Below are positions 28,103-37,935 of a stretch of 64,000 bases of DNA, in pieces. Made by a program: the position numbers and the translations under genes. How positions within the stretch are numbered: the first letter of the stretch is position 1; each line of letters opens with the position of its first letter. Source of the DNA: Legionella geestiana (lineage in GTDB: Bacteria > Pseudomonadota > Gammaproteobacteria > Legionellales > Legionellaceae). The stretch is from contig NZ_CP038271.1 in assembly GCF_004571195.1 (NCBI RefSeq), positions 2,165,001 to 2,229,000 on the forward strand. Direction: 5' to 3'. The notes under the pieces were generated by a model. It was not told the DNA's origin. It saw nothing but the letters and a program-made list of their open reading frames with translations, and searched no databases.

Positions 28103-28960
28103 ATGCCTGACTTCTCGCATCCACCGGTAATAAACGCAGCCGAAGATTCCGAGCTTGGTAAAAAATCACTCTATGAGTCTGCTTATAATCCCCATAAACT
28201 CTTTCCCATTCCAAGGGCCGGTAAACGCCAGGAAATCGGCATTCTTTCCGATAAGCTCCCATTTTATGGTTTTGATCGCTGGAATCATTATGAAGTATCC
28301 TGGCTGAACCCAAAAGGGAAACCGATGGTGGGGATTGCGGAGATTATTTATGATTGTCATACACCCTGCATTATTGAGTCAAAGTCCCTGAAGCTCTATT
28401 TCAACTCTTTTAACAACACCACGATTGCGGATGCAAAAACGCTTGAGGCCATTGTGCGGGAAGATTTGGAAGCACGCGTTCAAGGTCCGGTATCCGTGAA
28501 AATTCATGCGCTGAGCCGTTTTGCAGAAAGGGCGATGCTCGCGCATTTCGAAGGCGAATCCATCGATGCACTTGATGTAAGCTGTTCTGTCTATCAGGTC
28601 GAGCCCGCGTTTTTAGCAGCGGGTCTTAATACGGTGGAAGAGGTTTTGTGTTCCGATCTTCTGAAATCCAATTGTCTGGTGACGCACCAGCCGGATTGGG
28701 GCAGCGTACAGATTGCCTACAAAGGCCCCCAGATAGACCGTGAGGGACTGTTAAAATACCTGGTTTCGTTTCGGGAACACAATGAATTTCATGAGCAGTG
28801 TATTGAACGGATTTTCATCGATATCCTGAACCGATGCAAACCACAGGTTTTAACCGTAACCGGGTTTTACACGCGCCGGGGCGGGCTTGATATCAATCCC
28901 TGCCGCTCAACAGAGCCTGATTTTCAACCGGTAGATACTCTGCGGCTGGTGCGTCAATAA
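28103..28960 (+). CDS. queF: NADPH-dependent 7-cyano-7-deazaguanine reductase
   Basis: A 285-residue long-form (YqcD-type) QueF that reduces preQ0 to preQ1 in queuosine synthesis. The substrate-thioimide Cys and the NADPH motif are seen as CHTPCIIESKSLKLYFNSFN (ESKS motif), and FYTRRGGLDINP is the conserved C-terminal block. Length matches the two-domain gammaproteobacterial form. Confidence 0.95.
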   Translation: MPDFSHPPVINAAEDSELGKKSLYESAYNPHKLFPIPRAGKRQEIGILSDKLPFYGFDRWNHYEVSWLNPKGKPMVGIAEIIYDCHTPCIIESKSLKLYFNSFNNTTIADAKTLEAIVREDLEARVQGPVSVKIHALSRFAERAMLAHFEGESIDALDVSCSVYQVEPAFLAAGLNTVEEVLCSDLLKSNCLVTHQPDWGSVQIAYKGPQIDREGLLKYLVSFREHNEFHEQCIERIFIDILNRCKPQVLTVTGFYTRRGGLDINPCRSTEPDFQPVDTLRLVRQ

Positions 28961-28966
28961 CCACAC

Positions 28967-29818
28967 TCATTTCCAGCCGCGGCTTTCGCAGATGGCATCA
29001 TAGGCTTTGCTGATGGCCTGGGTTTTTTGCGTGGCCATTTTTATCATGGCCTCAGGCAGCCCCTGAGCGATGAGCTTATCAGGATGATTACGGCTCATGA
29101 GCCTGCGGTAAGCGCGTTTGACATCCTGACGGTTTGCAGAAGGGTTCACTTCGAGGAGCGAGTAGGCTTCAGCCAGGGAGGTGCGGGGAGGTGCATGGTA
29201 CTGTCGTCCTGCCGACTCGCTGTTGGACTGGCGGTAGCTTGAGCGCTGGCCAAAGTCTTCGTAAAAACGGTACTGGCGGTGCAGCGGAGCGAAACCGAAG
29301 CGGGAAAAGACCGTATCAAGGGCCTTGAGCTTGTTCTCATCGAGCATGCCTGCCTGCGCGCAGCGGTATTGTATGTCGACAAAAAGCTGTATTAATCCGG
29401 GTTTGTGCCGGCACAACTGGGCGAGCGTGTCGAGCAGGGGGAGGGGATTGTAGCCCGCGGTTTTACCGATGCCGAAAAGCTTTCGCGCCTCAGCGCGCTG
29501 GGTGCGGTTCAATCCCATTTCAGTCATCAGGGTATTGGTCACACGAATTTCTTCTTCTGAAACACGGCCATCTGCTTTGGCAATGTAGCCAAGCGTTTTG
29601 AAGGTTGCCTCAAAAAAAACATTTTGCACGCCGCGGCGCCGTTCACTGTGAAAGGAGTAGTAGGGATGGGTGAAGTGAGAGGCCAGTCCACGGTCAAAGA
29701 AGTTACCAACGATAATGCCTAACAGGGCGCCGGCAGGGCCTGCCATGAGATAGCCAAAAAAAGCGCCCAGGAGCTTACCCCATAACGCGTTGCCTGCAAA
29801 GAAATCTTTGAAGTTCAT
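28967..29818 (-). CDS. djlA: Membrane-anchored DnaJ-like co-chaperone DjlA
   Basis: 283 residues. A single N-terminal glycine-rich membrane segment (LLGAFFGYLMAGPAGALLGIIVG), then the TerB-like domain (ATFKTLGYIAKADGRVSEEEI...) and a C-terminal J domain with the HPD motif in SRNHPDKL. It stimulates DnaK at the inner membrane. ATG 29818 is chosen by homology; the frame extends upstream over the waaA promoter without family similarity. Divergent from waaA. Confidence 0.94.
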   Translation of the reverse strand: MNFKDFFAGNALWGKLLGAFFGYLMAGPAGALLGIIVGNFFDRGLASHFTHPYYSFHSERRRGVQNVFFEATFKTLGYIAKADGRVSEEEIRVTNTLMTEMGLNRTQRAEARKLFGIGKTAGYNPLPLLDTLAQLCRHKPGLIQLFVDIQYRCAQAGMLDENKLKALDTVFSRFGFAPLHRQYRFYEDFGQRSSYRQSNSESAGRQYHAPPRTSLAEAYSLLEVNPSANRQDVKRAYRRLMSRNHPDKLIAQGLPEAMIKMATQKTQAISKAYDAICESRGWK

Positions 29819-29869
29819 GCGACTGTATTCCACTGGACAGGCGACTATTCTACCCTGCCCGCTGGAAAC

Positions 29870-29898
29870 TTTCCATGTGCGTAAGGCTTCCAGTATAC
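29870..29898 (+). promoter_or_regulatory. Likely sigma-70 promoter of waaA
   Basis: TTTCCA (29870-29875), a 17-base spacer, TATACT (29893-29898), 20 bases before the waaA ATG. The -10 is strong and the -35 matches 4 of 6 positions. Confidence 0.5.
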
Positions 29899-29918
29899 TG
29901 GCGCTTTTGGAATTTTTC

Positions 29919-31211
29919 ATGCGCGCCATCTATTCATTCCTGATGCTGCTTGCAACACCCTGGCTTTATGCAAGGCTTTACTGGAAAGGGCGTAAAAACC
30001 CGCTGTATCGGGCGCGTATTGCTGAGCGTTTTGCGCGTGCACCACTGCCGGTTAAAGAGGTGGATGTATGGGTTCATGCTGTTTCTCTTGGCGAGGTTAT
30101 CGCCGCCATTCCGCTCCTTGACGCACTGCTTGCCGAGGGAAGGACGCTCTTTGTGACAACCATGACACCAACGGGCGCCGAGCGTCTGAAGGGACGTTTT
30201 GGGGAGCGTATTCCCCACGCCTTTATTCCCTATGATTTACAGCACCCGATGCGGCGCTTTGTGCGGGCGTTGAATCCGCGCCTTGTGCTCGTGATGGAAA
30301 CCGAGCTGTGGCCAAACCTGCTGATGGAAGTCAAACGTGCCGGCATTCCGATGGTGCTTGCAAATGCGCGCCTTTCCGAGCGTTCTTTCGCGAATTATCG
30401 AAAACTTCGTTTCTTCTTTAAGCCCCTTGTCGGTGTGTTTTCAAGCATTCTCGCGCAAAGCCCTGCAGATGCCAGGCGTTTTGAGGCGCTCGGGGCCTCA
30501 GCAGATGCGGTTGAAGCAAGTGGAAATATCAAGTTTGATTTGCAGACACCAAAGGCTTTAGACCCGGAGTTTTCGGCAATTAAGGCCCGTCTCGGAGGAG
30601 CGCGTCTCACCCTGATGGCCGCAAGTACGCACGCACCTGAAGAGGCAATGCTGCTTGATGCGTTTAAAACGCTGAGAGCTGAACTGCCAGAAGCCATGCT
30701 CTGGATTGCACCGCGACATCCCGAGCGCTTTGATTCAGTAGCCACACTTTGTCGAGAAGCCGGGTTTCAAACGGGGCGGCGCAGTCAGCCAGAGTCCCTT
30801 AATGCGTCCTGCGAAGTCGTTGTTCTGGATTCACTCGGTGAATTGCCTGGGTGGTACGGGCTTTCTGATTATGCGTTTGTGGGCGGCAGTTTTGCTCGCA
30901 CAGGCGGGCATAATGTGCTGGAGCCGATTGCGCTTAAGGTGCCGGTGTTCAGCGGTCCGCATGTTCACAATTTTATGGCCATCTGTGAGACATTGCTGCG
31001 TGAGGAGGCACTTGAAATTGTTGCGGATGCTGTAAGCCTGATGCAGGCGGTGCTGAGGCTGCATAACAATCCTGGTACACGTAACGCTCGGGTGCAGAAT
31101 GCGTCACGTGTACTCGAGGCTAATCGCGGGGCGGTCGCCAAACACCTTGCCGTTGTGAATGGGTTATTGGAAAACCGACAGCCTATCCCCCCTGATTCTG
31201 GCGCTCTTTAA
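29919..31211 (+). CDS. waaA: 3-deoxy-D-manno-octulosonic acid (Kdo) transferase
   Basis: A 430-residue GT-B glycosyltransferase that adds Kdo to lipid IVA. The N-terminal hydrophobic anchor is AIYSFLMLLATPWLYARLYW; WVHAVSLGEVIAAIPLL and METELWPNLL are signature blocks, and FVGGSFARTGGHNVLEP is the C-terminal donor-site loop. Start ATG 29919 follows a good promoter. The 3' end overlaps dksA on the opposite strand by 29 bases. Confidence 0.95.
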   Translation: MRAIYSFLMLLATPWLYARLYWKGRKNPLYRARIAERFARAPLPVKEVDVWVHAVSLGEVIAAIPLLDALLAEGRTLFVTTMTPTGAERLKGRFGERIPHAFIPYDLQHPMRRFVRALNPRLVLVMETELWPNLLMEVKRAGIPMVLANARLSERSFANYRKLRFFFKPLVGVFSSILAQSPADARRFEALGASADAVEASGNIKFDLQTPKALDPEFSAIKARLGGARLTLMAASTHAPEEAMLLDAFKTLRAELPEAMLWIAPRHPERFDSVATLCREAGFQTGRRSQPESLNASCEVVVLDSLGELPGWYGLSDYAFVGGSFARTGGHNVLEPIALKVPVFSGPHVHNFMAICETLLREEALEIVADAVSLMQAVLRLHNNPGTRNARVQNASRVLEANRGAVAKHLAVVNGLLENRQPIPPDSGAL

Positions 31212-31614
31212 TTTCAGAGAGGGTTTTGCAGTCAATGCAGAGCGTTGCCGTGGGACGGGCTTCCAGACGGCGCAGACCGATTTCGATGCCGCAGGCTTCG
31301 CAGTAGCCGAAATCATCTTCGCGCAGGCGCTCAAGCGCATCTTCAATTTTCTTGATAAGCTTGCGCTCTCTGTCACGGGTGCGAAGCTCAATACTGAATT
31401 CTTCTTCCTGACTGGCGCGGTCTGAGGGATCGGGAAAATTAGCAGCCTCATCCTTCATGTGGGTGACAGTACGGTCGACCTCTTCCATCAGGGATTGACG
31501 CCATGCCAGCAGCAGATTTTCAATGTGCGCAAGCTGACGCTCGTTCATGTATTCTTCGCCTTCCTGCTCATGGTAAGGCGTGATACCCATGTTGCCCAAA
31601 GTGTCATTTTTCAC
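31183..31614 (-). CDS. dksA: RNA polymerase-binding transcription factor DksA
   Basis: A 143-residue coiled-coil protein acting with ppGpp on RNA polymerase. PGEEYMN-like start, the coiled-coil tip FPDPSDRASQEEEF (D-x-x-D-x-A), and the four-cysteine zinc finger CEACG...CIDCK are all present. The start is GTG 31614; ATG 31590 would give 135 residues. In Legionella DksA works with the stringent response that feeds the LetA pathway. Overlaps the waaA 3' end. Confidence 0.96.
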   Translation of the reverse strand: MKNDTLGNMGITPYHEQEGEEYMNERQLAHIENLLLAWRQSLMEEVDRTVTHMKDEAANFPDPSDRASQEEEFSIELRTRDRERKLIKKIEDALERLREDDFGYCEACGIEIGLRRLEARPTATLCIDCKTLSEIKERQNQGG

Positions 31615-31734
31615 GGTACGTACACTCTCAATGATTAACTTTGTGAACTCTGTCGCAGATCAGGAAAAGCTCTGCCTGTGACAACCCTCACGCTCTAAGT
31701 AACAAGTGTAACCTATTCATGAATAATTTGAAAA

Positions 31735-32598
31735 TCAGAGATTTTCTGTCTGCCATCTTCCGACACTGACCCGATCACGTGCTTCAAGGTCGCAAAGCGT
31801 TTCAATGGCAGAAAAGCCTGCCTGTTGCAGAATGTCACGCACCAAAGCCCCCTGGTCGCAACCGTGCTCCAAAAGCAGCCAGCCACCAGGTGTAAGCCAC
31901 AAAGGCGCGGTATTTGCAATGGCTTCGAAGGCCTCAAGCCCGGTGGTGCCGCTTACGAGTGCCTGCAAGGGTTCAAAGCGAACATCCCCCTCAGACAGAT
32001 GCGGGTCATCGGCTGCGAGATAGGGAGGGTTGGAGACAATCGCATCAAAGCGCAGGCGCGGCAGGTCGGAAAACCAGTTGGAGTGATGAAAGTGTATCTC
32101 GGTAAGCCCAAGCGCGTGTGCGTTGATGCGGGCACAGGCTAATGCCGCTTCGCTGATGTCTGCGGCATGAAGGATGAAATCCCTGCGAACGCTCGCAAGG
32201 GCGAGCGCAATCGCGCCGGAGCCGGTACCGAGGTCGAGAACGCGGGCACTGGCAACTGCACAAAGCCGCTGAAGCGTTGTTTCAACCAGCAGTTCAGTTT
32301 CGGGGCGCGGAATAAGGGTTGCTGCATCCACGCGAAGGGGCAGGGACCAGAATTCACGTGTGCCGGTGAGGTAGGCAACCGGAAAACCGCGCGAGCGCGC
32401 CTCAACGAGATGCTGAAAAACGGCCAGTGTTTCCGGGCTCAGTAAGGCCTCGGAGTGGGCAAAAAGCCACGTTCGGGATTTCTGAAGAACGTGTGCGAGC
32501 AGGATTTCACTGTCTGCGCGCGCGCTTTCAGAGGTGGTGGCCAGACGGTTTCTGGCATCCTGCAGGCTTTTGGCAACGGAAGTCTCAGTCTTCGTCAT
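31735..32598 (-). CDS. prmC: Release-factor glutamine N5-methyltransferase
   Basis: 287 residues. AdoMet-binding motif [17 protein letters not shown] and the substrate motif SNPPYL (N-P-P-Y) identify PrmC/HemK, which methylates the GGQ glutamine of RF1 and RF2. ATG 32598 lies inside the end of prfA (14-base overlap), completing the canonical hemA-prfA-prmC operon; an in-frame extension to 32652 is not conserved. Confidence 0.95.
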   Translation of the reverse strand: MTKTETSVAKSLQDARNRLATTSESARADSEILLAHVLQKSRTWLFAHSEALLSPETLAVFQHLVEARSRGFPVAYLTGTREFWSLPLRVDAATLIPRPETELLVETTLQRLCAVASARVLDLGTGSGAIALALASVRRDFILHAADISEAALACARINAHALGLTEIHFHHSNWFSDLPRLRFDAIVSNPPYLAADDPHLSEGDVRFEPLQALVSGTTGLEAFEAIANTAPLWLTPGGWLLLEHGCDQGALVRDILQQAGFSAIETLCDLEARDRVSVGRWQTENL

Positions 32599-33679
32599 GC
32601 TGTGAATGCTCTGCCAGCAGTTCGGCGTGGTATTCGCGCTGGAGTGCCTCAAGCACTGGTTTAAGGTCGCCTTCCATCACATCAGTGAGCTGGTAGAGGG
32701 TCAGGTTGATACGGTGATCGGTCAAACGCCCCTGCGGAAAATTGTACGTGCGAATGCGCTCGGAACGATCGCCGCTGCCGACCAGGGATTTTCGGGTCTG
32801 CGCGCGCTGTTCACGCTGCTTGCTCTGTTCGGCATCCAGAAGACGTGTTTTAAGCAGCGCCATCGCGCGTGCGCGGTTTTTATGCTGTGAGCGCTCATCC
32901 TGACATTCCACCACAACGCCGGTTGGCAGGTGGGTGATACGAATAGCCGAGTCCGTTTTATTAACGTGCTGACCACCGGCACCAGAGGCGCGATAGGTAT
33001 CAATGCGAAGGTCTTCGGCATTGATGCTGATATCATCAATTTCTTCAACTTCAGGAAGAACGGCAACCGTGCAGGCTGATGTGTGAACACGCCCCTGTGA
33101 TTCAGTTTGTGGAACGCGCTGCACGCGGTGTGCGCCGGATTCAAATTTGAGTGCGGAGTAGACATCATTGCCGCTGACCCGTGCGATGACTTCCTTAAAT
33201 CCGCCATGCTCACCGTGATTCGCGCTTACCATTTCCACCTGCCAGCCACGTGTTTCCGCATGGCGGCTGTACATGCGGAATAGATCACCCGCAAAAATAG
33301 CTGCCTCATCACCACCCGTACCGGCACGGATTTCAAGGTACACGTTGCGCGAATCGTCAGGATTTTTAGGCACAAGGTGCCATTGCAGGGTCTCTTCAAG
33401 CGCCTCAACCTGTGCGCGGGCGTCAGAGAGTTCTTCCCGGGCCATGGCGGCAAGTTCAGCATCCGTACCGGCTTCAAGGCGCGTGAGTTCATCAACGGTT
33501 TCACAGGCCTTTTGCCATTTGCTGAAGCTCTGTGCTACCGGCTCAAGCTGAGCATACTCTTTTGAAAGCGCCCTGAAACTGTCCTGGTTGCTGATAACGG
33601 AAGGCTCCGAGAGCAGGCGACCCACTTCCTCAGACCGCTCAAGGAGTTGATAGAGCTTGTTTTCAAGAGATTTCTTCAT
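32585..33679 (-). CDS. prfA: Peptide chain release factor 1
   Basis: A 364-residue RF1. The GGQ loop is [20 protein letters not shown], and [19 protein letters not shown] covers the codon-recognition neighbourhood. Recognises UAA and UAG. It overlaps hemA by 17 bases and prmC by 14 bases. Confidence 0.97.
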   Translation of the reverse strand: MKKSLENKLYQLLERSEEVGRLLSEPSVISNQDSFRALSKEYAQLEPVAQSFSKWQKACETVDELTRLEAGTDAELAAMAREELSDARAQVEALEETLQWHLVPKNPDDSRNVYLEIRAGTGGDEAAIFAGDLFRMYSRHAETRGWQVEMVSANHGEHGGFKEVIARVSGNDVYSALKFESGAHRVQRVPQTESQGRVHTSACTVAVLPEVEEIDDISINAEDLRIDTYRASGAGGQHVNKTDSAIRITHLPTGVVVECQDERSQHKNRARAMALLKTRLLDAEQSKQREQRAQTRKSLVGSGDRSERIRTYNFPQGRLTDHRINLTLYQLTDVMEGDLKPVLEALQREYHAELLAEHSQHDED

Positions 33680-34937
33680 GGGGCGCCAAATCTCGCAGAG
33701 GATTATAGAGATACTGAACCAGCGTCAGCAGTTCCTGGTGATCGTCCGATGCTCCCTGCCGCAGGCCCACCGATGGCGTGTGGGTCAGCTTGTTGACAAG
33801 GCGCTGGCTGAATTCTTCAAATACGGCAAGAGACGCTTCTCCACGGGCGAGTTTTCGACGGGCGCGCTCTACCTCAACGTCTGCCAGAGACTGCATTTTT
33901 TCGCGGTACGAACAGATAATTGATTTTGCCCGTCGGGCGCGGTGCCAGCGCGCAAAATGCTCAAGCTCACGGACAACCAGCTCTTCCGCGTGTGCAGCCG
34001 CAATCCTGCGTTCATCCATGCCTTTTTCGGTGAGTTGCTGCAGGTCATCGAGGTTATACAGATGTGCGCCTTCAACCTCTGCCACCTGCGGGCAGATATC
34101 TCGTGGCATGGCGAGATCAAGCAGCACCATGGGAGAGTGCTGCCGCGCCAGTATCGCCGCTTCCACCATGGGGCGGTCAATAAAAGGCAGGGGACAGGCC
34201 GTTGCCGAAATCACCACATCGGCCTCGGCGAGGTGACGGGGAATGTCGTTGACGGTCAGTGCGTTACCTTCGAGCTGTTCTGCAAGTTTCAGTGCGTGGT
34301 CGCGGGTGCGGCTTGCGACAAAAAAACGCTTCACACCCTGCTGGCGCAGGTATTTGGCGACAAGGGATGCGGTTTCTCCTGAACCAATCAGAAAAGCGCT
34401 CGCATTTTTAGGGTCTGGAAGCAGGCGGGTGGCAAGATGCACGGCCGCTGAGGCCACCGATACCGGATTTTTGCCGATACCGCTTTGCGCGCGCACGCGC
34501 TTGCACGCTCCAAACACATACTGAAACACTTCACGCAGCGTTTCGCCAATACCACTGGCGTGCTCAGCTTCTTCATAGGCCTGTTTAATTTGACCGAGAA
34601 TCTGAGGCTCACCCAGCATCATGGAGTCAAGACCGCTCGCCACACGCAGGAGATGGCGAACGGCGGCTTCTCCAGTGTGCAGGTAAAAGCAGGCAGCGAT
34701 GGCTCCGGGCGCAAGCCGCGCTTCCTGGATAATCCAGGGGAGCAGAGCATCAGCGTTTGCGGTCTCACAATAGATTTCCGTGCGGTTACAGGTAGACAGC
34801 ACCAGGCCTTCCGCAATATCGGAACTGGAGAGAAGGTGTGCGAGCCATTCAGTGCGGGCAGGCCCTGAAAGGGCGAGCTGTTCACGCACGTTCACAGACG
34901 CAGTCTGGTGATTTAAGCCACAGGCAACGAAAACCAT
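33663..34937 (-). CDS. hemA: Glutamyl-tRNA reductase
   Basis: A 424-residue enzyme for the first committed step of tetrapyrrole synthesis. [11 protein letters not shown] contains the catalytic Cys, [16 protein letters not shown] the conserved helix, and [17 protein letters not shown] the NADPH site. First gene of hemA-prfA-prmC. The 155-base gap to the divergent gene at 35093 should hold both promoters. Confidence 0.96.
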   Translation of the reverse strand: MVFVACGLNHQTASVNVREQLALSGPARTEWLAHLLSSSDIAEGLVLSTCNRTEIYCETANADALLPWIIQEARLAPGAIAACFYLHTGEAAVRHLLRVASGLDSMMLGEPQILGQIKQAYEEAEHASGIGETLREVFQYVFGACKRVRAQSGIGKNPVSVASAAVHLATRLLPDPKNASAFLIGSGETASLVAKYLRQQGVKRFFVASRTRDHALKLAEQLEGNALTVNDIPRHLAEADVVISATACPLPFIDRPMVEAAILARQHSPMVLLDLAMPRDICPQVAEVEGAHLYNLDDLQQLTEKGMDERRIAAAHAEELVVRELEHFARWHRARRAKSIICSYREKMQSLADVEVERARRKLARGEASLAVFEEFSQRLVNKLTHTPSVGLRQGASDDHQELLTLVQYLYNPLRDLAPHEEIS

Positions 34938-35092
34938 CGAGAAAATGCCGAGTCAGTCATGACGATATTGTACCGCAAAGTGACAAAAATTTACAGGCGC
35001 AATTCACGTAATGGCATTTTACTCAAGCTAATGCGCAATTTGTCGATAATAAGGGCAGCAGAACGTTTGTAATTACTGCCGGAGGAGACATT

Positions 35093-35383
35093 ATGGACAT
35101 CATTTTTCGGGGAACCCACACCAGCGAGGAAGCTGCTGAAAGCCTGCTCAGTGTGTTACGCCTGTTTGGCGAACGCTACCACATTGAACAGTTCCGGGAA
35201 ATGCACCTTGTTGTTACGCTGATGGATACGCAGGGTGATGACGTGGAGCTTGTCGACAGTGAAACCAACCAGGCCTACCGAACCTTCGAAGTCTACCGCA
35301 ACGGATATGAGCTTGGTGGCCGTCAGCAGCAGGGGAAACCGCGCCTGCAGCTTGTGATTAACAATACGCGAAAACCCGGTTAA
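35093..35383 (+). CDS. Conserved hypothetical small protein
   Basis: 96 residues, soluble, mixed alpha/beta, with VELVDSETNQAYRTFEVYRNG in the centre; no signal peptide. GGAGGAG precedes the ATG by 6 bases, a strong translation signal. The charged, compact sequence between hemA and comF is consistent with a conserved but uncharacterised protein; I do not recognise a family. Confidence 0.8.
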   Translation: MDIIFRGTHTSEEAAESLLSVLRLFGERYHIEQFREMHLVVTLMDTQGDDVELVDSETNQAYRTFEVYRNGYELGGRQQQGKPRLQLVINNTRKPG

Positions 35384-35392
35384 GGGGGGCTC

Positions 35393-36085
35393 TCAGGCGC
35401 GGGCGCAGCACCAGACATCGACCCGTTTGACCCCTTGCTGCTTGAGTGCTGCGGCAACGGCGCTCGCGGTACTCCCGGTGGTGAGTACATCATCGATAAG
35501 TGCAATGTGCTGAAACGTCGTGGGGCGTGCCGCAAACGCATTTTGCAGATTAACCCGGCGTGACGCGGCGGACGTACCAGCCTGGGGACGGGTGTCACGC
35601 AAACGCATACACCCGTTATGCACCAGTGGCAGGCTAAGCATTTTAGCCAGTTTTTGCGCGATAAGGGTGGATTGGTTGTAGCCGCGTTCACGCAGGCGGT
35701 GACGGTGAAGGGGAACCGGCACGAGGCACTCCGGGAGAGTCATGGTATCAGGCAGGGCGTCTAGAATGCGTTCTGCGAGAAAGCCGCTCCAGAACAGCGC
35801 CTGACGGTACTTAAACGCATGTAGAATCGATTGCAGCGGCTCTAAATAGCGCCACGCACAGTAGACTGTGTCAAAGCAGGGTTTTTCGCGCAGACAGCGC
35901 CCGCAGCAGGGGAACAACGCGTCTGCAAGGGGGAGCGCGCAATGGCGACACTGAGGTCCAATCGGCTGCAGGGTTTTCATGCAGGCCGCACACAATCCCT
36001 TATGGCTCCGGGAATATTGATTACAAAAAACACAAAGAGCAGGTAATCGCAGCCAGTATGATATACTGGCGGGCTTAAATCGCAC
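35393..36085 (-). CDS. comF: ComF family phosphoribosyltransferase-like protein
   Basis: 230 residues. An N-terminal pair of Cys motifs (CVFC...CAAC, CRHCALPL, CCGRC) forms the zinc finger; the C-terminal PRTase fold has the PRPP motif ALIDDVLTTGSTA and the LVPVPLHRHRLRERGYNQS block. ComF is needed for natural transformation, which Legionella shows. Divergent from bioC. Confidence 0.93.
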   Translation of the reverse strand: MRFKPASISYWLRLPALCVFCNQYSRSHKGLCAACMKTLQPIGPQCRHCALPLADALFPCCGRCLREKPCFDTVYCAWRYLEPLQSILHAFKYRQALFWSGFLAERILDALPDTMTLPECLVPVPLHRHRLRERGYNQSTLIAQKLAKMLSLPLVHNGCMRLRDTRPQAGTSAASRRVNLQNAFAARPTTFQHIALIDDVLTTGSTASAVAAALKQQGVKRVDVWCCARA

Positions 36086-36123
36086 GACAATTCCATTGTA
36101 TGAAGGTGGACACGGGGCGCATC

Positions 36124-36987
36124 ATGACGGTGACTGACGAAATTTGCAAGGCATTTAACCGCGGGGCCCGCGGCTACGAAGCGGCGGCAGGCATTCAGCA
36201 GGAAATTGGCCGCCGCCTGATTGCGCGCCTTGATTACCTGAAAATGACGCCTGAGCGTATTCTCGATCTTGGGTGTGGGCCTGGACATTTCAGCGCGCTT
36301 TTACGCAAACGCTATCCTAAAGCCCGGATAGTGGGAGTTGATATCGCCGCCGACATGCTCGCGCAGTCACAAAAACGCCAGGGGCTCTGGCGCAACCGCT
36401 GGCAGCTTGTGAATGCCGACATGCTGCGGCTTCCCTTTGCACCGGACACCTTTGATCTGGTCTTTGCCAATCAGACGGTGCACTGGGCGCCCTCGTTGAA
36501 GGATGTCTTCGCTGAAATACACCGCGTCATGCGCCCCGCAGGCGCGCTGTACTTCTCGACATTAGGCCCTGATACCTTCCGCGAAATGCGCGAAGCCTTC
36601 GCGCGCGCTGATTCGCACGCCCACGCCAACACGTTTGCAGACATGCACGATGTCGGTGACGCACTTGCCGCGGTACTCTTTGAAGATACCGTCATGGACA
36701 TGGAAAAAATCCGGGTTCGATACGCATCAGCAGATGCACTCTTGCAAAGCCTGAAGGCGCAGGGCGTGCGCAACATTCATCCGCAACGGAACAGGGGCCT
36801 CACGGGCAGCGGTGTTTTTCGGCGTTTTCGCGAGGCATATGCCGGACTTTCAGATACCGATGGTAAATGCCCGCTGACGTACGAAGTGGTCTACGGACAC
36901 GCCTGGCGAGGCGCATCCCGCAAAGAGGGGCATGCCATTGAAACGGTGATTCCGCTCTCGAGTATCGGGCGGGTTTCGCGCCCGTGA
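36124..36987 (+). CDS. bioC: Malonyl-ACP O-methyltransferase
   Basis: A 287-residue class I methyltransferase. AFNRGARGYEAAAGIQQEIG at the N-terminus and the AdoMet motif ILDLGCGPGHFS are BioC features; NQTVHWAPSLKDVFAEIHRV follows. It primes biotin synthesis by methylating malonyl-ACP. ATG 36124 has GGGG 7 bases upstream and is preferred over ATG 36100, which has none. No other bio gene is adjacent. Confidence 0.87.
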   Translation: MTVTDEICKAFNRGARGYEAAAGIQQEIGRRLIARLDYLKMTPERILDLGCGPGHFSALLRKRYPKARIVGVDIAADMLAQSQKRQGLWRNRWQLVNADMLRLPFAPDTFDLVFANQTVHWAPSLKDVFAEIHRVMRPAGALYFSTLGPDTFREMREAFARADSHAHANTFADMHDVGDALAAVLFEDTVMDMEKIRVRYASADALLQSLKAQGVRNIHPQRNRGLTGSGVFRRFREAYAGLSDTDGKCPLTYEVVYGHAWRGASRKEGHAIETVIPLSSIGRVSRP

Positions 36988-37052
36988 ATTGTCAATCGTC
37001 CTCGAAATCCGTTATAACGTAGTATCAATGTCTGCGCGCACTAGAGGAAGCG

Positions 37053-37871
37053 ATGGAATTTGTCAGTCGTTATGTGTCACATACACCGGACAGTGCCGGT
37101 TTTGTAGCATACAGTGAGGCCGAGCATCACGTCTGGAGTCTTCTTTATCGGCGTCTCAAACCGCTCTTGCCGGGACGCGCCTGTGAATCGTTCATCAAGG
37201 GACTTTCAGCGCTTGGCTTGAGTGAAGACGTTATTCCACAGCTGCCAGACGTCTCGAAGCGTCTTCAGGATACCACAGGGTGGGCGGTTGAAGCCGTGCC
37301 GTCACTCATTTCTGCCCGTGCTTTTTTTACGCTGCTTGCCGCGAAAAAATTTCCGGCGGCAACGTTTATCCGCGTGGAAGAAGAACTCGATTATGTGCAG
37401 GAACCGGATATTTTTCACGAACTTTTTGGGCATTGCCCGATGCTGACTGACAAAGTTTATGCGGACTTTGTACACGCATATGCCGTCAGAGTGCTAAGCT
37501 TTCCCGAGGCGGACTGGCCGCTTTTGCAGCGCCTTTTCTGGTTTACTGTGGAGTTTGGGCTGATTAAAACCCAGGCGGGCCTGCGTGCCTTTGGGGGCGG
37601 GATTCTCTCTTCTGTAGGTGAAACAGTGTGGTGTGTGGAAAGCGATGTGCCGCTTCGAGTCTGTTTTGACCCGGTTTCTGCATTTCGCATGCCCTATCGC
37701 ATTGATGAAATGCAGAAAGTCTATTTTGTGATTGACGATTACGAGCAGCTTTACCGTTTTGTCGAGTCCGACATCGCGGCGTATCTTGCGCGTGCGCGGG
37801 CACTCGGTGAGTTTCCGCCGTTTTTCCCGGTAACGCCTGAAAATCCGAATATCCATATACTGGCTTGTTAA
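37053..37871 (+). CDS. phhA: Phenylalanine-4-hydroxylase
   Basis: A 272-residue iron- and pterin-dependent hydroxylase converting phenylalanine to tyrosine. Iron ligands are in the HELFGH motif (two His) and the Glu in FWFTVEFGLIKTQ. In L. pneumophila PhhA supplies tyrosine for pyomelanin and supports growth in low tyrosine. Start ATG 37053 has GAGGAAG upstream. It lies directly before letA. Confidence 0.95.
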   Translation: MEFVSRYVSHTPDSAGFVAYSEAEHHVWSLLYRRLKPLLPGRACESFIKGLSALGLSEDVIPQLPDVSKRLQDTTGWAVEAVPSLISARAFFTLLAAKKFPAATFIRVEEELDYVQEPDIFHELFGHCPMLTDKVYADFVHAYAVRVLSFPEADWPLLQRLFWFTVEFGLIKTQAGLRAFGGGILSSVGETVWCVESDVPLRVCFDPVSAFRMPYRIDEMQKVYFVIDDYEQLYRFVESDIAAYLARARALGEFPPFFPVTPENPNIHILAC

Positions 37872-37935
37872 GCCCGGATAGTCTTGTTAACATCGCCAGT
37901 GGTGTCAACATCTGCTGATTTAAAGGAGTGGCCTT

